This document shows, in pieces, positions 1 to 8,652 of a DNA stretch of 64,000 bases (position 1 is its first letter; every line of letters starts with the position of its first letter). The stretch spans positions 1 to 64,000 of the forward strand of contig NZ_SSDF01000085.1 of NCBI RefSeq assembly GCF_004794515.1, in the 5' to 3' direction. Made by a program: the position numbers and the translations under genes. This DNA comes from Microbacterium sp. A20 (GTDB taxonomy: Bacteria; Actinomycetota; Actinomycetes; Actinomycetales; Microbacteriaceae). A model generated the notes under the pieces. It saw only the letters and a program-made list of their open reading frames with translations. It was not told the DNA's origin and made no database searches.

Positions 1-58
1 AGGGGGAGGTGAGAGGGGGGGAGTGAGAGGGGGTGAGAGATGCGAGGGAGGGGTGTGC
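1..58 (-). terminator. C/U-rich 3' tail after thrE-like gene (possible Rho-dependent terminator)
   Basis: The plus strand here is almost pure G and A. The transcript of the minus-strand exporter gene would therefore end in a long C/U-rich, G-poor stretch right after its stop. Rho loads on such RNA, and no hairpin with a U-run is visible. This is an inference from composition only. The plus strand also carries several G-runs that could form a quadruplex. Confidence 0.3.
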
Positions 59-1468
59 TCAGCGCCGCACGCGAGCGCGGGTCTTGGCCACGCTCGCGAG
101 AGTCGCCCGTACGGGAGTGCCGAGGTAGAGACCGAGCGACGCACCCGATGCCAGCCCGATGCCGATCACCGCGGCGTCGATGAGCGATCCGCCGGCGACC
201 AGCATCCCCGTGGAGGTTCCGGTGGCGTGCACCATCTCCAACAGTCCTTGGAACACCGCGACACCGGGAACGAGGGGGACGATCGCCGCAGTCGTGACCG
301 CGACCGACGGAACGTGCAGGTTGCGCGCGATCAGCATCCCGAGGAAGCTCGCGAGCAGAGCTCCGACCGCGCTCGCCGCGGCCGGGTGCAGGTTCAGCGC
401 CACCGACGCCGAGTAGCCCGCAAGGGTCACCGCACTGAGCAGAGCGCTCACCAGGATGATGCGGATGCCGGCGCCGTTGAACACCGCCACGGCGACCGCG
501 ATGATGATCGCGCCGACGAACTGGTTCAGGACCGGACCGAACGGCGCCGGGTCGTCGGGCAGGTCCATGGTGAACCCCAGGACGCTCCCGAGCTCCAGGC
601 CGACGAGGATGCCGATCACCACGCCGAGGGTCTGCATGGTGAGGTCGAGGATGCGCCCGCCGGCGGTGAGCGCGAAGCCGTCGATCGCGTCCTGCGCGGC
701 GCCGACCACGGTGAGCCCGGCCAGCATCAGCACGATGCCCGAGGCCACGATGATGGAGGGCCGGATGCCGACGAACGGCTCGATCCCCGCTGAGCCCAGC
801 GCCGACACCACCACCGCCACGACCGTGGTCACGAAAGCTCCGGCGATCTGGCTGAAAAACAGCGGCACCCGCAGCCGCGCGAGACCCGCCTGGGTGAGTG
901 CCGCGCACAGGGCGGCGACGAACGTGAGGCCGACGATGATCGGGGAGGCGCCGAGCATGATGCTGACACCGACCGCGAGCAGGGCGCGCGCGACGATGAC
1001 GACCGGCTGCTGGTACCGGAACGGGACCCGCCGGATCGCCCGGAACGCCGTACGCGCGGATTCGAGGTCGAGCCCGACGTCGATGTCGGCGACGAGCGCC
1101 TGCACCCGCTGCAGCTTGGCGTGATCGGGGGCGGTGACCCGCACGACGCGCACCAGGGTCTCGGGCCACACCTCGCCGCTCAGGTGGAAAGACACGGCGA
1201 TCGAGTTGTAGGTGACGTCGACCTGCACGCCCTTCATCCCGTACGCGTCGCACACGCGGGTGATCGCGAGGGTCACCTCATGGGCGGAAGCGCCGACCGC
1301 GAACATCGACTCGCCGATGCGCGTCGCGAGGTCGAGCACCCGGGGCACCGTGCGCTCGTCGATGACGGGCAGGACCTCCGTGTGCGCGACCGTGGAGGGG
1401 TCGGTGTGCAGCAGGCGGCGCACGGAGGAGAGCAGCGGCCGGCGGGGTGTCGCGGACATGTCGTCCAT
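59..1468 (-). CDS. ThrE-family threonine/serine exporter
   Basis: A 469-aa polytopic membrane protein. The N-terminal half (about residues 30-260) is the ThrE domain, with the conserved soluble start (ATRIGESMFAVGASAHEV) followed by TM helices. The C-terminal half (about 270-460) is the second ThrE membrane domain, giving about ten helices in all. Characterised family members export threonine and serine with the proton gradient; the substrate here is not proven. An in-frame ATG at 1459 has a GGGAG ten bases upstream, while the same GGGAG abuts the 1468 ATG, so the true start may be 1459. It is the last gene of the minus-strand run, 30 bp after the TetR gene, and is probably co-transcribed with it. 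Confidence 0.85.
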   Translation of the reverse strand: MDDMSATPRRPLLSSVRRLLHTDPSTVAHTEVLPVIDERTVPRVLDLATRIGESMFAVGASAHEVTLAITRVCDAYGMKGVQVDVTYNSIAVSFHLSGEVWPETLVRVVRVTAPDHAKLQRVQALVADIDVGLDLESARTAFRAIRRVPFRYQQPVVIVARALLAVGVSIMLGASPIIVGLTFVAALCAALTQAGLARLRVPLFFSQIAGAFVTTVVAVVVSALGSAGIEPFVGIRPSIIVASGIVLMLAGLTVVGAAQDAIDGFALTAGGRILDLTMQTLGVVIGILVGLELGSVLGFTMDLPDDPAPFGPVLNQFVGAIIIAVAVAVFNGAGIRIILVSALLSAVTLAGYSASVALNLHPAAASAVGALLASFLGMLIARNLHVPSVAVTTAAIVPLVPGVAVFQGLLEMVHATGTSTGMLVAGGSLIDAAVIGIGLASGASLGLYLGTPVRATLASVAKTRARVRR

Positions 1469-1498
1469 TCTCCCGGACGCGGGCCGCCCGCCGCGGCC

Positions 1499-2116
1499 TC
1501 AGTCCTGCGCGAAGATCTCGGGGTGTGCGCCGATGAGCTCGGCCTGCTCCTTCCACGAGAGCCCCACGATGCTCAGCACCACGCGGACGACGGTCGAGTC
1601 GGCATCGGTCGTGGTGAGCCGCAGCTCGCGCAGGGTGGCCCGCGCCGTCTCCTCGATGAGGAAGGCGAGCAGCTCGGCCGGCATGTCTGCGCGGAACGCC
1701 CCGGATTCCACTCCGGCCCTCGTCAGGTCGCGGATTCTTCGGCGCAGCGGTGCCAGGGCGAGCACGGTGTCGGTCAGATGCGCATCATCGAGGGCGATGT
1801 TGGCCGACGCGCGCACGGCCGAGGCCTCCCGCCACAGTCGCGTCGCCATGCGCGCGAGCGTGACCCGGGGGTCGGATTCGTCGGTGGCCTCGGCGATCGC
1901 GTTGAACCGCTGCGCGCCGACGGCGATCACCTCGCGCAGCAGGCTGTCGCGGTCGGCGAAGTGGCCGTAGACGGACCGCCGCGTGAGGCCGGCGGCCTGG
2001 GCGATCACGTCGAGCGATGCCGTCGGGTTGGTCGCGAGCACCGACTGCGCCGCGCGCAGCAGGGCCTCGCGGTTGGCGAGCGCATCGCGACGACGTCGGG
2101 GATTCGGTGCGGTCAC
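1499..2116 (-). CDS. TetR/AcrR family transcriptional regulator
   Basis: A 205-aa repressor. The N-terminal helix-turn-helix (about residues 10-60) includes LDVIAQAAGLTRRSVYGHF, a textbook TetR recognition region. The C-terminal ligand-binding half has no recognised subtype. I chose the GTG at 2116 because AAAGGA lies seven bases before it and the HTH begins right after; the longer frame upstream overlaps the yhgE-like gene and is a shadow. It lies directly after the two YhgE/Pip genes and before the exporter. It probably represses the whole run through the palindrome at 7290-7311 (inference). Confidence 0.88.
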   Translation of the reverse strand: MTAPNPRRRRDALANREALLRAAQSVLATNPTASLDVIAQAAGLTRRSVYGHFADRDSLLREVIAVGAQRFNAIAEATDESDPRVTLARMATRLWREASAVRASANIALDDAHLTDTVLALAPLRRRIRDLTRAGVESGAFRADMPAELLAFLIEETARATLRELRLTTTDADSTVVRVVLSIVGLSWKEQAELIGAHPEIFAQD

Positions 2117-2145
2117 TTCGGGGTCCTTTCGCGGAGACACAGGAA

Positions 2146-4326
2146 TCACGACATCAACTTGGTCGACGCGAGCGCGTCGACGAGCTTGCGGTTGTACGTC
2201 ATCAGAGGGCGCCGGAGCACGAGACCGAGGAGCAGCGCGGGGATGATGAACAGTGCGAGCGCGCCCAGCGACCACCAGAAGTCGCCCTGGTAGACGCCGG
2301 CGATCGCCGATCTCACCATGTTGACGGCGTAGGTCGCGGGCAGGAACGGGCTGATGCTCTGGAACCAGTCGGGGAGCAGCTGCAGCGGGTACGCGCCGCC
2401 CGACCCCGAGATCTGGATCACCAGGAGCAGCACCGAGAGCGCCTTGCCCGCGTTGCCGAACGCGACCACGGCCGTGTAGACGATGAGCGTGAACACGGTC
2501 GAGATCGCCCACCCCGCCAGGATCAGCAGGAGCGGATGCGCGGGTTCGACCTGCACGAAGAGGATCAGCCCGAGGGTCAGCAGCGTGCTCTGTGCGAGCC
2601 CGACGAGGCCGAAGATGCCGTAGCGGCCGAGGTACTTCTGCGTCGGAGTGAGTTCGGCCCGGTCGGGGAGCGTTTCGGCGTTCACGTCGACGCGGATCGT
2701 CACGGTCATCAGCAGCGCACCCACCCAGAGGGCCAGGATCATGTACAGCGGAGCCATGGCCGCGCCGAAACCGGCCACCGGGAACACCGCGGTGCGGTCC
2801 ACGCGCACGGGCTCGGCGAGGGAGGTGGCGAGCACGCCGGGGTCGGCGCCCATCAGCTCGCTGAAATCGCCGGTGTCCGCGGCCTTCGTCATCGCCTGCT
2901 GAACGGCGTCGAACCGGTCGGCCAGCGTGTTCAGCGATGCCGACAGCTGCGTGGTGGCCTCCTGCGCGCGCGACAGGGTCGACTGCACGGAATCGGATGC
3001 TCCGGAGAGGCCGGACGTGATGCCGGAGAGGTCGGAGCGGATCGCTGACACGTCGGAGCCGATCTGCGTGAGGGTCGACGAGAGGGAGTTCAGCTGCGCT
3101 TTCAGTCCGTTGTCGTACGTGCTTCGTGCGTCCGTGATCGCCTTCTTCGCCGCGGCGATCGCGGCGGTGATCTCCTGGTGCGAGCTCTGGGCCGCATCAT
3201 TGCCGGCCGCGATCTCGGTCGCCGCGGTCTGGAGGCGCTCCTGCAGTGCCTGCTGCCGCGCGATGGCCTCGTCGAGCCGGCTGATCACGGCGTCGAAGTC
3301 GGGCTGCGCGGATTCGGGAAGGTTCGGTCCGACCTCGGTCTCCAGGGTGTTCTTGACCGCGGAGTACTGATCGATCTGCTGCTGCACGCGCTCGGCGAGC
3401 GTGGTGATCGCCTGCACCTGACTGCCGCTGAGCGAGTCGGCGCCGGCGTACAGCTCGTCGATGCGCTGGCCGACCGCGTCGTAGCTGCTCGACGTCGCCG
3501 CGAGCGCATCCGCCAGGGACTGCGATGCCGTCTGCAGGGTCGACTTCAGCGTGCCCGCCGCGTCCACCCCGCTGCCGAGCGCGCCGGAGGTGTCGGTGAA
3601 CGCGTCACCGGCCGAGCCGACCAGGCCCGAGGCGCTGTCGAGCAGCGGCCGACTCGCCTCCAGCAGAGCCGTGAAGCTGTCGGCCGTGCGCGCCCCGGAC
3701 CGCAGCTGATCTCCCACGCTCCCGAGGCGCGCCTCGATGCGGGTGAGTGCGGCCTGCGTGTCCTCATCGGTGAGATAGTCCGACATCGACGAGACGAGGC
3801 CGAGAGCCACGTCGCCGAGCGTCTCGGCGAAGGTGCTGCTGATCGCGGACGAGACCCCTTCCGCACCCTGCCCGGTGATCTTCGGCGCCAGGGCGTTCTT
3901 CTTCTCGTTCGTGTAGAGCGCGATGTGCGTGCGGTCGCCGCCGTCGGCGTAGAACGTGAGCATGTCGGCGCTGAACGTCTCGGGCAGCACGATGGCGGCG
4001 TAGTACTCGCCGGACTTCGTCCCGTCGATCGCGTCGTGCTCATCGGTGATGACCCAGTCGAGCTGGTCGTTCCCGCGAAGCTGGGCGAGGACCTGTTCGC
4101 CGACGTTCACGCGGATCGGCACGAGGTCGCTCTCGTACCCGGCGTCGGTGCTCGCGACCGCGATCTTCAGGTCTTTCGTGTTCGCGAACGGATCCCAGCT
4201 GGCGATGACGTTGAACCAGGTGAACAGCGACGGGATGACGACGAGTCCGAACAGGACGATGCACGCCATCACGTTCTGGGTCGCGTGCCGCACGTCGCGG
4301 GCCGTCAGGTGCAGGATGTCCCTCAT
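2146..4326 (-). CDS. YhgE/Pip domain membrane protein (second copy)
   Basis: A 726-aa membrane protein. One N-terminal helix (about residues 16-40, followed by FTWFNVIASWDPFANT) anchors a large extracellular region. That region is rich in Ala, Ser, Gln and Leu and reads as long coiled coil (about 130-450). Five to six helices follow at the C-terminus (about 480-700). This is the layout of the YhgE/Pip family, which includes the Lactococcus phage infection protein and resembles the T7SS component EsaA and ABC-2 permeases. The ATG at 4326 overlaps the stop of the upstream paralogue as ATGA, so translation is coupled. The function is unknown: export, cell-envelope or T7SS-like roles are all possible. 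Confidence 0.85.
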   Translation of the reverse strand: MRDILHLTARDVRHATQNVMACIVLFGLVVIPSLFTWFNVIASWDPFANTKDLKIAVASTDAGYESDLVPIRVNVGEQVLAQLRGNDQLDWVITDEHDAIDGTKSGEYYAAIVLPETFSADMLTFYADGGDRTHIALYTNEKKNALAPKITGQGAEGVSSAISSTFAETLGDVALGLVSSMSDYLTDEDTQAALTRIEARLGSVGDQLRSGARTADSFTALLEASRPLLDSASGLVGSAGDAFTDTSGALGSGVDAAGTLKSTLQTASQSLADALAATSSSYDAVGQRIDELYAGADSLSGSQVQAITTLAERVQQQIDQYSAVKNTLETEVGPNLPESAQPDFDAVISRLDEAIARQQALQERLQTAATEIAAGNDAAQSSHQEITAAIAAAKKAITDARSTYDNGLKAQLNSLSSTLTQIGSDVSAIRSDLSGITSGLSGASDSVQSTLSRAQEATTQLSASLNTLADRFDAVQQAMTKAADTGDFSELMGADPGVLATSLAEPVRVDRTAVFPVAGFGAAMAPLYMILALWVGALLMTVTIRVDVNAETLPDRAELTPTQKYLGRYGIFGLVGLAQSTLLTLGLILFVQVEPAHPLLLILAGWAISTVFTLIVYTAVVAFGNAGKALSVLLLVIQISGSGGAYPLQLLPDWFQSISPFLPATYAVNMVRSAIAGVYQGDFWWSLGALALFIIPALLLGLVLRRPLMTYNRKLVDALASTKLMS

Positions 4327-7271
4327 GCGCGGTCCTCTCCTTCTGCGGTCCGGTGTTCGTCGTCCGTGCGCTCGTCTTCGTCCGCGAGTGCTTCTCCGGT
4401 CTGCTGGGCGGTGGTCGGCGCGGTGTCCGGCTCGGCATCCTGCTCGTCGGCGGTCTGCCCGGCATCCTGCTCGTCGGTGGTCTGCTCGGCGGCATCCGGC
4501 TCGGCGTCCGGTCCGATACGGGCCTCCGCCTCCGCCTCCGTCTCCGTCTCCGGGTACGGCTGCGTGTCCGGCTCCGGCTCGAACCACTCGGTGAGCAGGG
4601 CATCGGCCTCGGCGCCGGCGGCCGGAGCATCCGGAGCGTCCGGCGTCTCGGCCGTCTCGGCCACGGTCGTGGCGACCGGTGCGTACCCGACCGTGTCGAG
4701 CGACGCGTCCGCCGAGGCGGGCATGACCGCGTCACGGCCGGCGGGCCCGACGAGGGCGAGCTCACGCAGCTCGGCGTCGTCGAGAGCGGCGACCTCCGCG
4801 CCGTTCTCGAAGCTGTGCTTGATGTACTCGATGGCCACGAGGAATCCGATGACGAGCAGGATCCAGAGCGTCCACAGGCCGAGCAGCAGGGCCTTCGATC
4901 CGGGGAGTGCCCAGGTGATGACCCCGAGCACGACGAGCCCGGCGACCCCCGTGAGCACCGTCGCCCTCAGCAGGGTCGGGTAGCGGCGGGTGAACGGCTC
5001 GGCGCGTCGAGCGAGGTCTTCGCGGTACTCGCGGCGGTTCGAGAGCGCGCGGATCACGTCGGTGAGCCGGTACCCGCTGCCGACGACCTGCACCTTCTCG
5101 CCGATCAGGAGATCGGTCGCGAGCACCTGCCGGTTGAAGAGCAGGGTGAAGTTCGCGAGCCGGCGGCGGAGCACGAGCCCGATGAGGAACGCCAGGGCGA
5201 CGAACACGGCGAGGGCGCCCAGGTACCGCCAGTAGTGGCCGTCGTAGAACCCTCCGATCGTCTCGCGCATCGCGTCGATGCCGTACGAGAACGGGAGGAG
5301 CGGATAGATCGCCCGGAAGAATCCGGGCATCAGCTCGATCGGGTACAGCCCGGATGCTCCGGGGATCTGCATGATCACGAGCAGGATGCACAGGCCGCGG
5401 CCGACGTGGCCGAACGCGACGCAGAGGGCGTAGATGATGCTCACGTACGCGAGGGCGATGAGCACTCCGGTGCCGACGAAGGCGGCGGCGCTGACGGTCT
5501 GCACGCCGATGATGAGGCTTCCGGTGCACACGATCAGCGCCTGGCCGACGGCGAGCGTCGCGAAGAGGAAGAAGCGGCCGAAGTAGGCCTCGCGCACGGT
5601 GACCCCCTCGACGCCCTCGGTGTCGACCTCGACGCGGAAGATCACCATGAGCACGAAGGCGCCGATCCACAGCGACAGGTTCGTGAAGAGCGCGGCCATC
5701 GCCGACCCGTAGGTGTCGACGGGGAACACCAGGTGCTCGTCGACCTCGACGGGGGAGGAGATGAACTGGGCGATCTGCTCGGGCTCCAGGTCGGTCAGCG
5801 TGCCCAGCAGACCCCATTCGGATGCGGCGTTGAGGGCGACGACGTCGGTGCGCGAGGTCTGCAGGCCCTGCTCGATGCCGGCGAGGTCGCCGTCGAAGCT
5901 CTCTAGTGCCGACGAGGTGGCCACGAGCTGAGAGTCCAACCCGGCCAGCAGCTGATCGGCCTCGGCGAGCACGCCCTTCTGCGCATCCAGTGCCGCCGAG
6001 AGCGATCCGACGCTCGACGACAGCTGCGACATGGCGCTGTTCAGCGAGGGGACGGTGCGGGTGAGGATGTCGCGCATCGCCGACGACGCATCCCTGGTGT
6101 CCTGCATCGCCTTGTCGACCGCGTCGGCCGTCGCTTGAACGGAGCCCACGGTGTCGGACGCGCTGGCCTTGAGGTCCTTCAGGTCTGCGAGCAGCTGCTG
6201 GTCGGTGGCGTTGCGCTGCTGCAGCGAGGCGATGACCTCGGTGAGCTGCTGCTTCGTCTCGTCGCTGAGGTCGGTGCCGTCCACGAGCGTCTGCAGACGC
6301 GCGGCGGCCGCTTCGTTCGCCTCGAGCACGTTCGAGACGTCGTCGATCCCGGCGTCGATGCGCACGCCCGCCTGCTCGAGGCTCTGGGTGAGACGGGTGA
6401 TCGAGACGTTCGCCTTCGACGACGCATCGGCGAGCAGCGTGGTGCCCTGGAGGAACGCGGTGGTGGCGCTGTCGGTGAAGGCGATCACCTCCTTCTGCGT
6501 CTCGGCGATGATCGACTGCGTCTGGCCGAGCGACTTCTGCACGTCGCCGAGCGTCTTGTCGACGTCGCCGAGTGTGCTCCGGGCGGAGGCGAGCGTGCCG
6601 CGAGACGAGGTGAGGCCGTCCTGCGTCTCGGCGAGGTTCTCCCGCGCCGATGAGATGGTCTGCGCCGCCTGGTCGAACGCGTTGAGGGTGTTGTCCCTGG
6701 CGTTCAGCAGTCGCAGCTCGGTGGAGTCGCCGACGTCTTTGAGGGCGTTCGTCGCGGCGAGAGCAACCTGCTCCTTGAAAGCGGTGGTGACCTGCTTGTC
6801 GAGTTCGGATGCGCCGACGTCGGTGATCTTGGGCGCGATCGCCCCGGCCTTCTCATTGACGTAGTACTCCAGCGCCGGCTGGGTGAAGTCGCCACTGGTG
6901 ATGCTGAGCAGGTCTTCGCTGAACTGTGCCGGGATGACGATGGCGGCGTAGACGTCGCCCTTCTTCACGGCCTCCTGAGCTTCGTCCTCGCCCATGAACG
7001 TCCAGCCGAGCTGGTCGTTGTCCTCGAGTTGCGCGGTCACCTGCTCGCCGATGTCGACGTGACCGGTGAGGTCGGAGGTGGCGCCCTCGTCGAGATCGAC
7101 CACCGCGACGCGGATGTTCGCGGTGTTGGCGTAGGGGTCCCAGAAGGCGTTGATGTTGAACCACGCGTACAGGGCCGGGGTGATGAGCACCCCGATGATG
7201 ATGATCCAGGCTTTGGGTACGCGGGAGAGTCTCTTGACGTCGCGCTTGTAGACCCGCCAGCTCTGTTTCAC
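4323..7271 (-). CDS. YhgE/Pip domain membrane protein with acidic C-terminal tail
   Basis: A 982-aa paralogue of the downstream gene. It has an N-terminal helix (about residues 22-45, with ALYAWFNINAFWDPYANT) and an extracellular coiled-coil region (about 150-480) with short repeats of the type LGDVDKTLGDVQKSLGQTQ. About six C-terminal helices follow between 530 and 860. Unlike its partner it continues for about 110 residues of Ala/Glu/Asp/Pro-rich sequence with a repeated DEQDA motif, probably disordered and cytoplasmic. It is the first gene of the minus-strand run, and its 5' region holds a promoter-like TTGCAC and a 22-bp palindrome. It could form a heteromer with the downstream paralogue (inference). 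Confidence 0.85.
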   Translation of the reverse strand: MKQSWRVYKRDVKRLSRVPKAWIIIIGVLITPALYAWFNINAFWDPYANTANIRVAVVDLDEGATSDLTGHVDIGEQVTAQLEDNDQLGWTFMGEDEAQEAVKKGDVYAAIVIPAQFSEDLLSITSGDFTQPALEYYVNEKAGAIAPKITDVGASELDKQVTTAFKEQVALAATNALKDVGDSTELRLLNARDNTLNAFDQAAQTISSARENLAETQDGLTSSRGTLASARSTLGDVDKTLGDVQKSLGQTQSIIAETQKEVIAFTDSATTAFLQGTTLLADASSKANVSITRLTQSLEQAGVRIDAGIDDVSNVLEANEAAAARLQTLVDGTDLSDETKQQLTEVIASLQQRNATDQQLLADLKDLKASASDTVGSVQATADAVDKAMQDTRDASSAMRDILTRTVPSLNSAMSQLSSSVGSLSAALDAQKGVLAEADQLLAGLDSQLVATSSALESFDGDLAGIEQGLQTSRTDVVALNAASEWGLLGTLTDLEPEQIAQFISSPVEVDEHLVFPVDTYGSAMAALFTNLSLWIGAFVLMVIFRVEVDTEGVEGVTVREAYFGRFFLFATLAVGQALIVCTGSLIIGVQTVSAAAFVGTGVLIALAYVSIIYALCVAFGHVGRGLCILLVIMQIPGASGLYPIELMPGFFRAIYPLLPFSYGIDAMRETIGGFYDGHYWRYLGALAVFVALAFLIGLVLRRRLANFTLLFNRQVLATDLLIGEKVQVVGSGYRLTDVIRALSNRREYREDLARRAEPFTRRYPTLLRATVLTGVAGLVVLGVITWALPGSKALLLGLWTLWILLVIGFLVAIEYIKHSFENGAEVAALDDAELRELALVGPAGRDAVMPASADASLDTVGYAPVATTVAETAETPDAPDAPAAGAEADALLTEWFEPEPDTQPYPETETEAEAEARIGPDAEPDAAEQTTDEQDAGQTADEQDAEPDTAPTTAQQTGEALADEDERTDDEHRTAEGEDRA

Positions 7272-7289
7272 AGGACGAGTTTACACAAT

Positions 7290-7311
7290 ACGTGCACACG
7301 AGCGTGCAAGT
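7290..7311. promoter_or_regulatory. Imperfect palindrome before YhgE/Pip operon, likely TetR operator
   Basis: A TGCAC arm at 7293-7297 and a GTGCA arm at 7304-7308 are separated by six bases, with further matching pairs outside. It lies 19 bp before the start codon of the first YhgE/Pip gene. It overlaps a candidate minus-strand -35 (TTGCAC) with a weak TGTAAA -10 about 18 bp on. The size and position suit the TetR protein encoded at the end of the same gene run. Confidence 0.55.
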
Positions 7312-7340
7312 TAGCTGAATGCGCCGGACGGGTGTGCGCG

Positions 7341-7898
7341 TCAGTTCAGGGTCGTGACCGTCAGCTCGTTGGTGGCGGTGTCGCACATCGTGAGCTGCCA
7401 CACGGGCGAGCCGTCGTCCATCACCCGCGCCATCTCGACGATGAGCGGACTCGGGTACTCCTCGCCCGAGAGCTGGGCCACGCTGTAGGCGCTGCTGCCG
7501 TTCAGCTGCTGCTCCGCCTCGGTGAGCTCCGTCTCGCCGGTCGAGAGAACCTCCAGGGTGCGGACGTCCACCAGCGACTCCCGGCCGAAGCTCGGGTCGT
7601 CGACGCGCTCGCCGAATCCGTCTTCACGGGTGTCGGCGCTGCGCAGTCGCCACGCGAAGTCGTCGTCGACCCACTCGAGGCGCAGGCCCACGATGGTGCC
7701 GCCGATCGCCTCGGACTCCCCGGGCAGGGATTCGAGGAAGTCGGAGGGCCAGGAGACCTCTGCGGGCAGGCAGGTGCCGGGGAAGTCGTCGCCGACGGCC
7801 GCCGGTGGGCTGGGGACGCTCGCCGCGGAGCAGCCGGCGCAGGCCAGGACCCCGGCGAGGACGAGTGCGCTCGCGCGCAGCCTGAGGGGAGTGGGCAT
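7341..7898 (-). CDS. Hypothetical lipoprotein
   Basis: A 185-aa protein of unknown function. The N-terminus has arginines, a hydrophobic stretch and Cys residues in the context VLACAGC (about residues 18-23), a lipobox. After it comes a Ser/Pro/Ala linker and a small globular domain (about 35-185) containing paired cysteines (CLPAEVSW and QLTMCDTA) that could form a disulphide. It is predicted to be exported and lipid-anchored to the membrane. It stands alone between the YhgE/Pip promoter and the reductase gene. No family was recognised. Confidence 0.75.
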   Translation of the reverse strand: MPTPLRLRASALVLAGVLACAGCSAASVPSPPAAVGDDFPGTCLPAEVSWPSDFLESLPGESEAIGGTIVGLRLEWVDDDFAWRLRSADTREDGFGERVDDPSFGRESLVDVRTLEVLSTGETELTEAEQQLNGSSAYSVAQLSGEEYPSPLIVEMARVMDDGSPVWQLTMCDTATNELTVTTLN

Positions 7899-7972
7899 CG
7901 GTGCCTCCGTGGGGGTCGCCGACTTCTGGGAGCCTAGCCGGGCCGTCGCCTCCGTCCCTCCCGACCGGGCCG

Positions 7973-8641
7973 TCAGCGCGTCGCGCTCCGCGAGGCGATT
8001 CCGATCAGTCCGCGCAGCTCTTCGGCGGTGACGTCGGCTCCGAACGCCGGGTTCCCGGGTTGGAGCACCGCTCCGGCCGCCAGGGTGTCGATGATCACGG
8101 CGTCGAAGCCGAGCCGGTCGATCACCTCCGCGACGCGGGCGAGGTCGCCAGGTTCGTCACCCGCGACGGCGATCGCCTTGCGCCCGGCTGCTCCGGCCGG
8201 TCGGGACTCGTCTTCGAGGTCGTGATAGCCCATGTGGTTCAGGGCCTTCACCACCCGCGACTCCGGCAGGAACTCCTGCACGAGCTCGCTGGTCGAGGTG
8301 CGCGGATCGCTCAGATCGTCGCGGATCCCGTCGGTCTCCCACCAGTAGTTCATGGCGTCGAGCACCAACGTCCCGCGCAGCTGTTCGACGGGGAGCGTCC
8401 GGTACTTGCCGAGCGGAAGAGCCAGGATGACGGCATCCGCCTCGGCTGCCGCTCCTTCGGCCGTCACCGCGGTCGCGCCCGGCGCGAAGACATCGATGGT
8501 GAGCGCGATCCGCTCCGGAGCGCCCGAACCGGCGATGAGCACGCGGTATCCCGCGGCGAGGGCGAGGCGGGCGATCGTGGTGCCCACCTTGCCCGCGCCG
8601 AGGATGCCGATGGTCGTGATGGTGTCGTTCATGTCGTTCAT
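7973..8641 (-). CDS. NADPH-dependent F420 reductase-like oxidoreductase
   Basis: A 222-aa Rossmann protein. The N-terminus reads [19 protein letters not shown], the GxGxxG nucleotide-binding loop. The rest matches the F420:NADP oxidoreductase (FNO) family (NAD-binding motif, then [13 protein letters not shown] and [13 protein letters not shown]). Characterised members move hydride between NADPH and F420; many actinobacterial homologues are unassigned. The ATG at 8641 has GAGGGA eight bases upstream; an in-frame ATG follows at 8632 in a repeated ATGAACGAC. It starts 12 bp after the luciferase-like gene, so the two form an operon. It may supply or use the partner's reduced cofactor (inference). 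Confidence 0.82.
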   Translation of the reverse strand: MNDMNDTITTIGILGAGKVGTTIARLALAAGYRVLIAGSGAPERIALTIDVFAPGATAVTAEGAAAEADAVILALPLGKYRTLPVEQLRGTLVLDAMNYWWETDGIRDDLSDPRTSTSELVQEFLPESRVVKALNHMGYHDLEDESRPAGAAGRKAIAVAGDEPGDLARVAEVIDRLGFDAVIIDTLAAGAVLQPGNPAFGADVTAEELRGLIGIASRSATR

Positions 8642-8652
8642 GTCGTTTTCCC

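Noticed and set aside
3178..4983. Plus-strand 601-aa open frame
   Set aside because: It is antisense to the two YhgE/Pip genes, rich in Arg, Glu, Asp and Gly as expected of a shadow frame in 70% GC DNA, and has no RBS or family resemblance.
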